DNA from: Acanthosoma haemorrhoidale
Taxonomy: Eukaryota; Arthropoda; Insecta; Hemiptera; Acanthosomatidae
Reading direction: 5' to 3'
Assembly (NCBI GenBank): GCA_930367205.1
Contig: OV884014.1
Coordinates: forward strand, 114,335,768 to 114,399,767
Length of the DNA stretch: 64,000 nucleotides
Shown piece by piece: positions 23,071-34,750 of the stretch (its first letter is position 1; each line of letters begins with the position of its first letter). The notes below the pieces were generated by a model. The model was not told the DNA's origin and searched no databases. It saw only the letters and a program-made list of their open reading frames with translations. A program made the position numbers and the translations under genes.

Positions 23071-25200
23071 ATTTTTACCATTTAAGAAGTTTAGTAAACG
23101 TTTTGAAATAATTAAGTATTCTAACGTTTTGCATATATCCTTGTTTATATTTGTGTTATTATCACATTCCTCTTGAGTTGGCTGAAAGGACTATATCCCA
23201 CCACAGGGCATATCTGGACATGCCCGAGGATAACGAGAGAAGCGGATATCCATCGGTGGTGGAGCGCACTACTGACCACACCATCTGATACAGCAGGCAG
23301 TGGGACCACTTCCTGCTCCACGGCCCAGCTTATCCATCAATCAGTTGTCTTCGAGTTCATCAACGCGGCTCTGTTAATTATACCCTATAGGTATACTAGT
23401 ATACTTTCTATGAAATGAGTATCGTTCTTAAAACGTTTCTAAATTTTATTTTATCTGTATTACTTTCTTTAACTTTGGTTTTATTTATTTGTTTTAAATG
23501 TTATATTTTTTTACAGATTTTTGCTTTAATTCCTTACTTTGTTAAAGTTCACGGTTCTTATATTATTGTTTAGTCTGAAGTCTTCCGATAACCCATATTT
23601 CACCAGTATGGAGTTCTGGTGGTTTTAGAGATCAACAGAAAAAAATTATCTGAACCAAAACCTAAGAACGCTTATCATCATCGACCTCGCTACACAAAAA
23701 TAACCACAATCCTCAACGACTTACAACTCCCCAAAATTCAAGAATTTGTACTTTCCAAAACTGAATCATAATTTAAAAATACAATAACTTCTGGAAATAT
23801 TTGTCTAAGCCTATCACATATTTGTTTATGTTATATCACATTCTCTCTAAAAACTTATGTTTTCTTTTACATATATTTTAATATGTTGTAATGTACCAAA
23901 ATTCTGAGTGATAATCATCGCAACAATTCTCACTTAAATGGTCCCTCAAACGTATATGTAAACTGGACATGAGGAGGAGAAGAAATTAAGCTAAAAACCA
24001 AACTAAACACTAAAGTCAAGTGCGATAGGTATCATAAAGGGTTTCGCTTGGACTGAAAAAACAACTTTGATTATAATTATAATGATTTATTGTAATTATA
24101 GTCAACCCGAGTCCCAACATATAATTGTGATCTTTAATTTGATACCCCGTTTGATATTTTAGGAAACAACTTTTTATAAAAAATTAGGATTTGTTCGATT
24201 TAGCGAGTTCTCTGTTCCATTTTTTATAATTAACTATAAGTGGATACCACAATATTGGCATGAGAAAAATAGAGATTCCTTCATAAAATATGAATAGATA
24301 TCCTTAACTAATTACTGGTTATGAAAAAAGTTTATTTTTTTTATAATTTTCATAAAGTTATCAAATAATAAGCCCTCATAAACACTTAGTAATTGTTGTC
24401 ATTTTGGGACAAGTAATACAGAAAAATCTCTTACAAAAGATCTAAATATCTGTCACTAAATGAAAAGCGATTCCACAATCTAAATACGAAATAGGTAGTG
24501 TATTTTGTGTACCTAAAAAAATCCTGATCAAGTGATGGGTATGCTGAACATAAATACAAGGGGAAATAAAAATTTGATTGTTATGACCTTAAAGATTATA
24601 TTAATTTTAACTTTTAAGCATTTATAATTAATTTGTAAATATTTGTATTTAATGTGTAAAAATGTAAACAGCGATCCATTTTATTTTTAACAGATAGGGA
24701 TTCGTTAATGTGTTTTGGTTTTGGTTTTTTTTACAGCTAAACACAGAAATTAATCTGAGTGAGCAAGAGAGGGAGAAAAAAACCATACCGGTAGCTCCCC
24801 CTGAGTGTACTTAAAAATTTCCCGAGTGAAAGATATGGTTTTGTTTGTGAAGAGGTAGAAAAAATAATGGCTAGTTGAAGGTTTTTAATAGGTTAAGGGC
24901 CAACCACTCGCATATTCAAGCTATAACTGCCTCCCGAAGGCCAAAGTTTATGAAAATTCTGCGATAGCTAGAAAAAGTATAGCCCTTGACTCGTCTAAAA
25001 ATAAAAGTTATATTATAAAAAATAAAAGTGGGAGTCTCTATGATCCCAAGAAACGACTAAGCCCCAATTTAAGTGTTAAGTTACTGGTGGAGTTCAACAA
25101 TGGCTCATTTGATGGTCTGAAACTAAACTGTTAAGATTTTCAATTGAGAAAAACAATAATAGGAAAAAGAAAGATTTAAACAAAACGGCCATTAAAAGGA
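23071..25200. other. AT-rich DNA, no recognised gene
   Basis: An 81-codon plus frame at 23173-23418 is relatively GC-rich but unrecognised. The remainder is strongly AT-rich, with no element ends found. Confidence 0.4.
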
Positions 25201-26010
25201 TGTCCCAGAATTAACGCAAGATTTGATTTAAATAGAAAACACAGTTTTTAGTATTTTTTTTATTGAATTATAACGTAAAAAGGATACGGTAATTTATGGA
25301 ATAACACATCGGGCAAACGGCCTCCACAACTTTGCAGGCACATACGCACTCTTTTGTCGAAATTTTCCATGACCATTTGGCATAAATGTGGTTGAATTTC
25401 GTCAATGCTGCGTTGAATTTCCTCTTTTAATGCACGGGTGGATGTGGGCTTGTTGACATAATCCTTTGACTTCAAATAATCCCATAAAAAGAAATCTAAA
25501 GGTGTTAAATCACACGATCAAGGGGGCCAATTCTGATCACCGAAACGAGAGAGTACACGACCTGGAAATGTCTCATGCAGTATTTGAATTGTTTCATGGG
25601 CTGTAGTGCATGTGGCACCATCTTGTTGAAGCCACATATTGGCAACATCAATATCATCCAATTTCGGCACAAAGAACTGTGTTTACGACGCCGAATTGAT
25701 GTTCCTAGACTTTCAACAACACTCTCACGCACTGCTTCGATATTTACATTTGAACAGCTTGTTTTTGGACGACCAGTGTGTTTAGTGTTTCCAACCGATC
25801 CAGTCTCCCTAAATTTTTCAATTAATCTCTTCACAATTGATGAAGTGAAAACACTATTCCGACCATATTTTGTACGAAATTTTCGAAATGCGGCCGCCAA
25901 ACTTTCATTATTTTTGAGATAATGTTCAACAATAAAGACACGTTATTCTATCGTGTAACGCTCATTTTTTACTAGCCCTAAACTGTATATCTTGCGTTAA
26001 TTCTGGGACA
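25201..26010 (-). mobile_element. Internally deleted mariner-type element (copy 2)
   Basis: The first and last 22 bp are perfect inverted repeats (TGTCCCAGAATTAACGCAAG plus AT). The minus strand encodes an N-terminal DNA-binding scrap (AFRKFRTKYG, GRPKTS), then after a frameshifting deletion the core segment with LQQDGAT and, past one stop, CDLTPLDFFLWDY with the third acidic residue. About 36 residues separate these two Asp, a longer spacing than the classic 34. The C-terminus runs to DVLFHK. The first catalytic Asp lies in the deleted centre, so the element is dead but its ends may still be recognised. No TA duplication is visible outside the repeats. Confidence 0.92.
25260..25475 (-). pseudogene. 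Mariner transposase C-terminal fragment
   Basis: A 71-codon stretch inside the element at 25201-26010, starting just after the DFFLWDYL motif and ending past DVLFHK. In known relatives this segment follows the third catalytic residue. It is the C-terminal part of the transposase cut off from the catalytic core by an upstream stop, so no functional product is expected. Confidence 0.85.
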
Positions 26011-27349
26011 CAACAAAAATGTAACTACCGATTTTTACCTACGAAGCAAAATCTTTTTTTCCTGGAATTAAAGCATTACCTTTAAGTTAATTTATAGTAC
26101 CTTTATTAATTCAACTACAACTCGTAATAATTAATACAAAAAAAAGTCTTCCAATTTGCATTGAATCACATCGACGGTTAAAAAAAAAAAAATTAATTTC
26201 ATCCCTCGCTTTTTTCCTTGTCACTTTATCATAATGGACTAATTTTATTTTAATTAGTTCCAGAACTAAATGAAGCCGTGACATCAAATATTCTGTCAAT
26301 TAGAGGCTAATAGGCTTCCGACGGAGAAATCGCATAATTTATAACCCTTATCATAATTCCGTCACTTTGCCTACTCTACTGTACTGAAACATAAAATTAG
26401 AAAAATGAAATTCCATGGAAAATTTGATCATCAATTCGCTTTTACTTCTAAGGTATTTTTTTTTTTTGGTTCTTCGCGTCAATCAAGAACATTCTTTCGT
26501 CAGGAAATATTTATTTTTATTTATTATTTAATAAATGAATTATTAATGAGCCTTACTTAAGTTATTCAGTGTTATTCCTGTCGCCAGGAATTTAACCCTT
26601 AAAACATGCATTGATATCTCAAAGGTTTCACAATTCTAATTCGTAGCGAGTATTAAAATGACGGCAACCTGTTCTTTAGAGCCATTTTTGGGTTTGAGAG
26701 TGAGTTTTGAAATTTTGAGATTTTGAACGTCTGCGTGTCATTAATTTTGAATATAATCATATTTAGAATAATCCTACTGGGATACCTTTGGAGATGAGAA
26801 CTGTACTGAGAAACCTTCATGAATAAACTAAGAAGAACATTTTTCTGACGTATTAGTTGAAAGTTAGTCAGTTAGAAAGAAGAGTTAAGGTAAGGTGCTT
26901 GATCTAGGCTTAGCTGTTAGGCTGTTCGGAATTGCTTCCCAAGTCCCCTAGTTTGTGATTGTTGCCCCGAGGAAAGATAAACACAGCTAGATTAAGTAGC
27001 TTTTTTTCCCCCCGAGATGAAATCTCCCGACCCCTCACTCACTCTCTCTCTTTCTCTCCTACTCCCTCTTACAACTTTCATCCCTCATTAATTATTTTAA
27101 ATGGGCAGTTATAACTAGTTAAAGAGAAGCATCTTAACTCTACTGCCGTCGGTGTTAAAAGCACCGACAGACTGAGAATAAAGATCAATTTGGCCGATTA
27201 GGGGAATCAGTTTGTTTTAAAGTGCTATTAATTTTGATTGTAATCGCTTGTAGGCTTGGTTTATTAGTTTCTTTAGTCTATTTCTGTACAGGATCTTAGT
27301 TTCTTACAAAATATTATCCATTTTAAGAAGACGTAGTAAGTGAATAGTT
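26011..27349. other. AT-rich DNA with a pyrimidine tract
   Basis: No recognised gene. A CT-rich tract lies at about 27001-27068. Nothing else identified. Confidence 0.45.
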
Positions 27350-27885
27350 TACTGTTCCTAAACTATTGTTGAAGAAAAAGTCAAGGAGATCTAGATTTCG
27401 GATGGGATCTGATGACCAATAGATGGCTGTGTCAGGAGTGCAGACAGCAGAGCACGTCCTCGTGTATTCATGGATCTTGAGCCCCAGTGTTGGTGCTTCG
27501 CATTACAGTCCCCACCCACAAGGAAACGATGGAGTCTAGAAAGGAGATGAATTGGGAGTCGGAAATGGATTTATTGGGAGGGCAGTACACTGATGCTAGA
27601 GTAAGGGGAAAAGTGAAGGTGGTGATTGACACTGCACTTGATTGAAGGATATCGTGTGCTACCAAAGGAACTATGTGATGGGAAATGGAGTAATGGACAA
27701 TCTGGGTGATCAGTTCGATAAGTCTCGTACTGTCGTTAATTAAACAGTAAATGGTCGTTTACTCGTAAGTCTTGTTTCAATAATAAGAGCTACGTAGATG
27801 TTTTTGTCGTGGAGTAATGCTGTCAGTTCGTTAGTGTGGGTACGAACACCATTCGCATTCCAAAGGAGAATGGACAAGGAGTTAG
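27350..27885 (-). pseudogene. LINE endonuclease (APE-type) fragment
   Basis: Minus-strand translation gives, in order, LLWNANGVRTHTNEL, IYVALIIETRLTS (with the catalytic Glu of the E-T motif), LTLASVYCPPNKS, GGDCNAKHQHWGS (the GD.NAKH..WGS catalytic block) and YWSSDPIRNLDLLDFF. This is the N-terminal apurinic endonuclease domain of a Jockey-type LINE ORF2, which nicks target DNA to start reverse transcription. At least two frameshifts and two stops break it. No RT or 3' UTR follows, unusual for a LINE relic. Confidence 0.85.
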
Positions 27886-28832
27886 AAGGATCCACTTTTT
27901 GAACCAACGTTTTTAAATTTTGGCTTGCAATCTGTATTTAATTTAAATTGAATGGAATGTAACAAATAACAATAATCGAATTTGTATCTATTATCCAGAG
28001 GCAAACTTTAAATAGTACTTACCTATTTTGTCTACCTTGGGGGTAATCACCCTACGCTAATAGTTCCAAATATTGTATATTATGAGATTGTTACTACGCG
28101 TAATATTATCCGTCTACGTCACTGCATAAAAACTATGAAAAATACTTCAATGTCAGACTAAACCACCCATTTGGGTTTCGTAGATCTTTTTTTTCAAATC
28201 AGAAACCCTTACGTTTTGAAGTTACAGTTACAACCCATTAATGGACTTTTTTAAAAAAAAAAAACAACCACTTAAGGTTATAGTTTAAACAACCTGAAAT
28301 GTACAGACATTTTAAATGTAAACATGTATATTATATTAAAATAAATATAGAGATATGATAGATAAATTAACAACTTTGTTTCTACACAAAATTTTATCAG
28401 TTTTCAATAGCTTTCAATTGTGCTGTTCAATAACAATAGGGTGATACCAAATGTCAAAACAATACTCTTACATAGCACATGAAAATTTTAATAACATATT
28501 TATAAGTTGAAGAGAGCCTATGATGTCCTAAAATATATTTAAATTGCTATTATAAAACTACGTAACCAAGATTGAAAGAGTTTTTACAACCTTCTGTTCA
28601 GACAATAAAAAAAATCTCCCCACCCCCTCTATAAAGAGCGCCATTCATATGCCACGGCCTCCTATATCCTGGAGTTCGCTCCAGTGCATACTTGATACGC
28701 CGATGGAAATCCCGCCCCCTTACCTTAGGATTTCCCTGTTGCCTAGTAGTTAAGGCACCCCTCCCCCTACCTTATTAATTCACTCCTCTAAAGTGAACAT
28801 ACGGCCAGAGTCACAGACGAAACGGTGCTTTG
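27886..28832. other. AT-rich DNA, no gene seen
   Basis: The patch at 28610-28830 is GC-richer, with runs of C, and has no open frame or identified repeat. Confidence 0.4.
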
Positions 28833-29432
28833 AGTTTTTTGTATTTTTTTTTTCAGTTTTTTTTGTATTTTTTTGGGGGGGGCTTTTTGGCCAGGAAATA
28901 AATTTAAAAAATGCAGTCACATAATGCATAGAGTAAACTAAAGATCTTACATTTTAAACGAGATGCTTAAATTGGAGCCCAAGTGAATAGTAAATGCAAA
29001 AAATTGTGTATTCCACGTGCCATCTTACCCTGGTATTCACATTAACAGGCAGTTCACTTCGCCCATTTGGTCACCCTTATTATGTTAGTTGAATACTTGT
29101 TACGCTCAGATTAAATTGTTCATTTACTATTTTTTAGTTTTTAGTATTAGCACCTACTAATTTACAAAGCACATAGTTGAAGCTGAGTCATACCAATTTG
29201 AAATAAACCAAAATAAGTTTCTATATTACTACATTTGACACCCTGAGGTACACTACAATAGCTAATCAAATGTACGATATTTAATAATACAATAATTATA
29301 GATAAATGTAGTATGAACGAGAAGTACTTCAAAATATCGCTAACATAGCTTAGGTACCCAAACATAAAGGCTTAAGTCGTAATATATTATGAAGACTTTT
29401 TTTTCTACTGACATCTAGTTTTGTAATTTTTT
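28833..29432. repeat. Left arm of diverged inverted repeat
   Basis: About 550-600 bp, including GCAGTCACATAATGCATAG, ACCCTGGTATTCACATTAAC and CCCAAACATAAAGGCTTAAG, reappear in reverse complement at 31748-32288. The arms carry many substitutions and indels, so the duplication is old. No transposase lies in or between the arms. Confidence 0.85.
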
Positions 29433-30116
29433 ATTTTTTTTTATTGTTTATTTTATTGAGTTTTGTTAGGAATTTTTATTTTTAAATGTATCTTTACTTT
29501 GATAAAGATTTTATTTAAAATCAATTGCGGCGTTATTAGTTGTTTTTTTTGTTGAAAAGTATATGTATTAAATATTAGAAAAAGATTATTTTTATTATGT
29601 AAATTGATTTGATTAATCTAATTTTTCCCAAAAACCGGTAGGTTTAATTAAATTATTTTGATATTTTAACTTTTTTTTTTACTTCAATAGCTGTTAAAAA
29701 AATTAGTAAATAAACCTTAAACGAAAAATTCCCAGGGTGTCAGGAAGGTCGGTGTACCGGCGGGAAATGCGAACGAATTGAAATCCATCTACCAGGTGGT
29801 TTAAGAAAGTGAGTTCTTTGTTTTTAGCCAGAAAGAGTTTGGGAGTGACTTTATAAATAGTTTAAATAGTATTGTTTAATAATTTCACATATATTTTTTT
29901 GTTTTAAAGTAACAGTTTAAACAGGGCTAATGACCAGATGAAATTGCCTAGAACGTATGTATTTATTATTAAAATATTTTGTTTGTAATAAAGAGTTTGT
30001 TTAAATAATTAAATTCATTTTAACCGCTTATATATTTCCCGTTCTATTTTTCTAATGATTATGTATTTAATATTGTTTCCGGATCAGTTCCAATTATTTA
30101 TAGGTAATAAAATAAT
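29433..30116. other. AT-rich DNA between inverted-repeat arms
   Basis: No recognisable gene or element. Confidence 0.45.
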
Positions 30117-30256
30117 TAGACTCCCACATCGATGGCAACAGACTGTCGGGGAAAAGTTAGTTTTAAGTTTGATCAAAAAGGTGAACCCCATCACCTTTAT
30201 TAGTCAGTTCAGTCCAGTCACGTAAAATGTGTATCATTATACTATATTATAATTAC
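30117..30256 (+). mobile_element. LINE-E 3' UTR fragment
   Basis: It matches the LINE-E stretch from the CATCGATGGCAACAGACTGTC codons near the end of ORF2, through TTTGATCAAAAAGGTGA and CCCCATCACCTTTATTAGTC, to about the TATTATAATTAC point. The hairpin and tail are missing; instead a LINE-F fragment is joined directly. Confidence 0.75.
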
Positions 30257-30515
30257 TCCAGAATGGGACGAGATAAACAGTGAAAAAAACAACAAGCCTC
30301 TAAGGGGCACCCATCACTGATATCAGACTAAATACGACTGCACTACATGCCTAGAGAAGACTCTCACCACTGTTCCGTAACAATCAACCCACACCCCTTA
30401 CTCCTCTCACACCACCTTCAGCAGGTACTCCTAGTACAAGGATCCGATCACCCTAAATATTTTATATTTATCCCTCATCCGAAAATTCTAACTAGAGATC
30501 TTAGAAGAAAAAAAA
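30257..30515 (+). mobile_element. LINE-F 3' UTR fragment
   Basis: It shares AACAACAAGCCTCTAAGGGG, ACTACATGCCTAGAGA, ACTCTCACCACTG and CAGGTACTCCTAGTA with the LINE-F 3' UTR at 40210-40440. It ends in an A-rich stretch after CTTAGAAG. No coding sequence is left. Confidence 0.75.
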
Positions 30516-31747
30516 ACAAGATAAACATATATTAAATATTGTGCTGATTTATGATATACTACATAATATACTATGTGATATACCCCTGTTAATTAGTTGA
30601 CTGTCCTGGTGGAGTTGAGGGCATTTTCCTCCCTTCTTATATTTATATTATATTATTTTGCTTAATTATTATAATTATAATATTAATGGGATAGGGTGCC
30701 CGTTACCATTTAATTTTTAAATGTGTCGATTTGCGCTCGGTGCACTGCTTTGCGGGAAACTAGGAAATGTCGGAAGACCATGAAAACCCATCCTGGAAAG
30801 CCATCCCTCTTCCAATCAAGAGGGATATCTGAACATTCATAGCACTGTAAAGTCCTTAGTGCTCAGAGCTAAGTATGCTTATAGGATAACGGTATAATAA
30901 TTTTAGAAGTAGCATGGCTGTATTAAATGGCATTAGTAAAGGTCCGTTTATAATCTCATAGAAGGAAAAAGATTTATTCCAGCCGCCCAAGGATCTCATA
31001 TTAACTCTCGATATCGTTACTGGGCCACGTTCAGAAATATCCCCTTAGCGAACGATGGTGCCGAGGGACAGAAATCAAAGTAAACACTAATGGGGATGGT
31101 TTAATATAGTTGAGATAGGAGTGGCTGTATTTATATAGTACTCCCTCGTCTTATTTACCAATATCCTCGACTCAATTAAAGAGATTGGAAACGAGGCCTT
31201 TTTGCTCTTTCAGTCATTGCCCTATTGATAACGGCAATACTCCTTAGAAAACATACCCTATTAAAGCTGCTTGTTAGGTCTGTATACATTTATATTTTAA
31301 TTATTATTGAATTTATTCATATTGAAAGGTTTAAATCTTACTTTTAATGTAATAATGCTCCCAAACTGTATATTCTAAACACCGTCTGGGTTTTAACATG
31401 AGAAATCTTGAAACATGACGTAGGACGCTTGAAATAAGCAGGAATTTATTGAAATAAAAATTGGGCAGTGGGCGATAAGCTACTAAATACTATTTACAGT
31501 TCAATATTACAAAATAACTAAAACACCCTTTGCCAAGCACTAAGAAAATATATATTTTCACATCAATAACCATTTTTGACCAAAAGTTTTATGTGGATCA
31601 AGTAGTTTTTATTTCGTAGCTTCCTGAAGTTGGCAGTTGTACTGTCAAAAACGTTATAGGCGAAATTAAAAATTGGACTGGGCAGAGATCTAGTTTTTAT
31701 TATATAATAAAAAAAATCGGAAGCCGATTAATCCTAACATTAAAAAA
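30516..31747. other. Spacer of the diverged inverted repeat
   Basis: No recognised gene. Slightly GC-richer at 30720-31100, with an AGCCATCCCTCTTCCAATCA stretch, but no open frame or known repeat. Confidence 0.4.
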
Positions 31748-32288
31748 AAAATTACAAAACTAGATACTAACAGAAAAGAAGTCTTCATAATATATTATGA
31801 CTTAAGCCTTTATGTTTGGGTACTTAATCGATTTTAGCAATATTTCGAAGTAGGTCTCTCTCTAACACTACATTCACCTATAATTGTTGTATTATTAACT
31901 ATCATGCCTTAGGGTTTCAAATGTAGCAATATATAAATTTATTAAATAAATTATCACAAAGATATTATTGATATGACTAAGCTCCGAAACTATGTACTTT
32001 GTAAATTAATATAGCCTTTACTGAAACATAGTAATTTAGCAATTTAGTTTGGGCATATAAGTACTAAACTAACATGTTTAGGTTATCAAATGGGTTGCTA
32101 AGTGGACTGTCTGTTAGTGTGAATACCAGGGTAAAATGGCACGTTGAATACACAATTTTTTTCATTTACAATTCACAACTCGTTTAAAATGTAACATCTT
32201 TAGTTTACTTTATGCATTATGTGACTACATTTTTTTTTTTATTTCCTGGCTAAAAAGCATAAAAAAAAAAATACCAGAAAAGCGCCGT
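31748..32288. repeat. Right arm of diverged inverted repeat
   Basis: Reverse complement of 28833-29432, with shared blocks at AATATATTATGACTTAAGCC, GTGAATACCAGGGTAA and CATTATGTGACTACAT, ending near GGCTAAAAAGC. Separated from its partner by about 2.3 kb. Confidence 0.85.
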
Positions 32289-32999
32289 TACCATATAAAA
32301 GGTACTCTCACGAAAATATATCACTTGAGCATACATGCAATACATGATGAATACGTAAATAATAGTTATATATTCCCTGAATAGAATGATGAAGAAAGGG
32401 CGATAAGGGCGGATAAGGTACAACCTCAGTGAATGGGCGGATAAGCATCTATTGCACCCTAGGATAAGGGACTACCTGAACAAGGAGGTCGATTTATATT
32501 CCAGGTTCGTCTTTGTGTGCCTTGTTTGTTCGTTGGTTTGTTGTGGCCGCGGGAAAGACAAATTGTCTATGCATTCAAAACCATACCATGAAGCTATTTT
32601 AACCACTAAACCATAAATACTAGAATTATGTTAATATTTTAAATGGGAAGTCCTGAGAGAGTCTAGGTATTTGGGAAGGCTTGGGTACGAGTTCCAATCC
32701 TGACATTATATTTTTTCATGTGTTAATGATCATTTAATATCATTATATTAATAAATTTTAATGATTGCTATTGGAACAATAAACCACATATTGTATAGCT
32801 TATCTAGACTATGACGGCATAGACTGACTCACTCTTTTCTACAATTGTGGCAGAATTAATTGTAACACGCTCCATATATGGAGGCATTTTGGAGGAAAGT
32901 AGTGCCCTTTGAATATTAAGGCATACTCATTACCCCTCCTATACGGTATTACTAGACGAACTGTACCATTACTTAAGAGAGATATGGCAGGTAAAGTGA
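32289..32999. other. Intergenic DNA with tRNA-like box motifs
   Basis: GAGAGAGTCTAGG at 32655-32667 and GGGTACGAGTTCCAATCC at 32683-32700 resemble Pol III A and B boxes, but they are too close together for a normal tRNA and no stems could be drawn. GGGCGGATAAG recurs at 32412-32455. Confidence 0.35.
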
Positions 33000-33412
33000 C
33001 ACCTAGCCAACCCAGTGTTTAACACTATGACCCCACCACCCTTCCCGCATCGATGGCACAAGACTTTCGGGGAAAAATTAGGTTACGAATTATTATTAAG
33101 TTAGTTTTAAGTTTGATCAAAAAGTTGAGCCCCATCACCTTTTTTAGAGTAAGTTCAGTCCAGCCACGTATAATGTGTATCGTTATACTTGTTTATTCCA
33201 CTATATAATTTTATAAAATAACAAAACCTGTATGTAATGTAGCGATGCTACAGGAAATACAAAAATAATTTGTAAATAGATTCGTCTGAGGATCTATCAT
33301 TGTATATAATTATCTGTAAATTTAAAGGGACTATGGAAAAAAATATATATATTACTTATTAGATTCGCATGAGGATCTATAATTATCTATAAAGGGGCTA
33401 TGAAGAAAAACG
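33000..33412 (+). mobile_element. LINE-E 3' end with duplicated tail
   Basis: It starts in the last ORF2 codons (AACCCAGTGTTTAACACTATG, then PPPxPHR-type codons) and runs through the 3' UTR, with the hairpin TGTAGC-GAT-GCTACA at 33238-33252 and AAAGGGACTATGG with an A-run. The end segment from AGATTCGC..GAGGATCTAT to GGGGCTATGAAGAAA then recurs at 33360-33412, so the tail is doubled. Confidence 0.8.
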
Positions 33413-34481
33413 AAAATAAAAATATTACTTATGTAAACAGTTTATAGATTAATTATTATTTAAATATTATATATTTTATCTTATATCATCACAGTTTCAA
33501 AGCCTGATGCATTATAATAGAGATGTTTGGTTATTGCAATATAAAGGTTTCGATAAAAATATTTATTTCTATGGTTTCGAAGACCAAGCAGAGTCGAAGT
33601 CTTTTAGTTTTTCTTCGAAGTCTTAGCAAAGTATCTTAACCTCGACACATTTTTTCAAGGAACTTTTTAAATTGTTTCACACTTATGTAAATTTGATATT
33701 AATTCTACATATCCGCTTAACCATTTGACCCAAAGATATATCATTACTAATATTTTAAAATAAATATTATTTATTATATTGTATAAATTGTATTTCGCAA
33801 AGGACCAAAACAGAAAAACTCCCTTTGTTTGCAGATATATCAAACATAATAGAGAAACGGGTAGGTTACATATTTGCTACAGTTTATCTTTCCGGCTGGA
33901 TTAGGCTGTGTGGCCATTGTATGGTTCGGATGAGCGAGCAGGCAGTACAAAGCACTGAGTGGAGGTTATTGAGGTTACGCTGCCCTCATACACACACATA
34001 ATATACACATACACGCACACACACAAACAGAGAGAAGGGCCTAAATGGGCAAAGAGCTCTCATTACCGAGGCTATCTCTCGACAAAGGGCATCTTTGTGC
34101 CGAGCTCTCTACACCCGGGGATATTAGTGGGGATTATCGAGGCCAATGAACAAGACAAGTACATGTTGCATGATACATTCTCAATGGGAAGAGCATACAA
34201 TCATGCTAGAAACTGCCTCCCCGAGCCCCCTCACAATGAGAATCTAGAAAGAAAAAAATCACAAATAGGAAAATCAATTAAGAAAAATAGCTTATTGGAA
34301 AACAATTTAATACAGGACAACTTATAAAAGAATGTACGGATGAAAAGTGAGAAAGGAAATCCACGTAAAATATAGAATAACTCTAAGGGGACATAATGGG
34401 AAATTAAATAGAAGTTTTAGGAAAAAAAATGTCATCCCTTCAAAAGACATCTCTCAATAGATATTAAATTACTAATTTACA
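33413..34481. other. AT-rich DNA with (CA)n and an unassigned frame
   Basis: A CA-rich microsatellite lies at about 33991-34028, inside a 122-codon plus-strand frame (33959-34327) that matches no protein I recognise. The stretch at 33530-33660 has CTTCGAAG-rich imperfect repeats. Confidence 0.4.
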
Positions 34482-34750
34482 AAGTTATACTTAAGCCAAT
34501 CTGGACACACGGAATAGAGCTATGGGGGACAGCAAAAAGTCGAACATCAAGCGTATCCAATCCTTTCAATCAAAAGTCCTGAGAACAATAGTAAATGCCC
34601 CTTGTTACGTCAGCAACGAAACCCTTCATAACGATCTTAATATGCCCTACATTCTTGAACTCATCCCTTCCAAGTTCATGAAATTCCATAGTAACCAATC
34701 CAACCACCCTAATCGCCTAGCACAGTCATTGCACTGTACCACAACGGCCA
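34482..34750 (+). mobile_element. LINE-A ORF2 C-terminus in left inverted arm
   Basis: ORF2 codons from ILKPIWTxGIELWG through QSFQSKVLRTIVNAP and PYILELIPSKFMKFHSN to about HCTT. The 3' UTR is missing; the copy stops where GGCCATCCCCAGAATTTGAT begins. The same junction occurs in reverse at 46283-46310, showing that both were copied together. Confidence 0.87.

Noticed and set aside
33959..34327. 122-codon plus-strand frame as a host gene
   Set aside because: It runs through a (CA)n microsatellite giving a THTH stretch and has no known domain.
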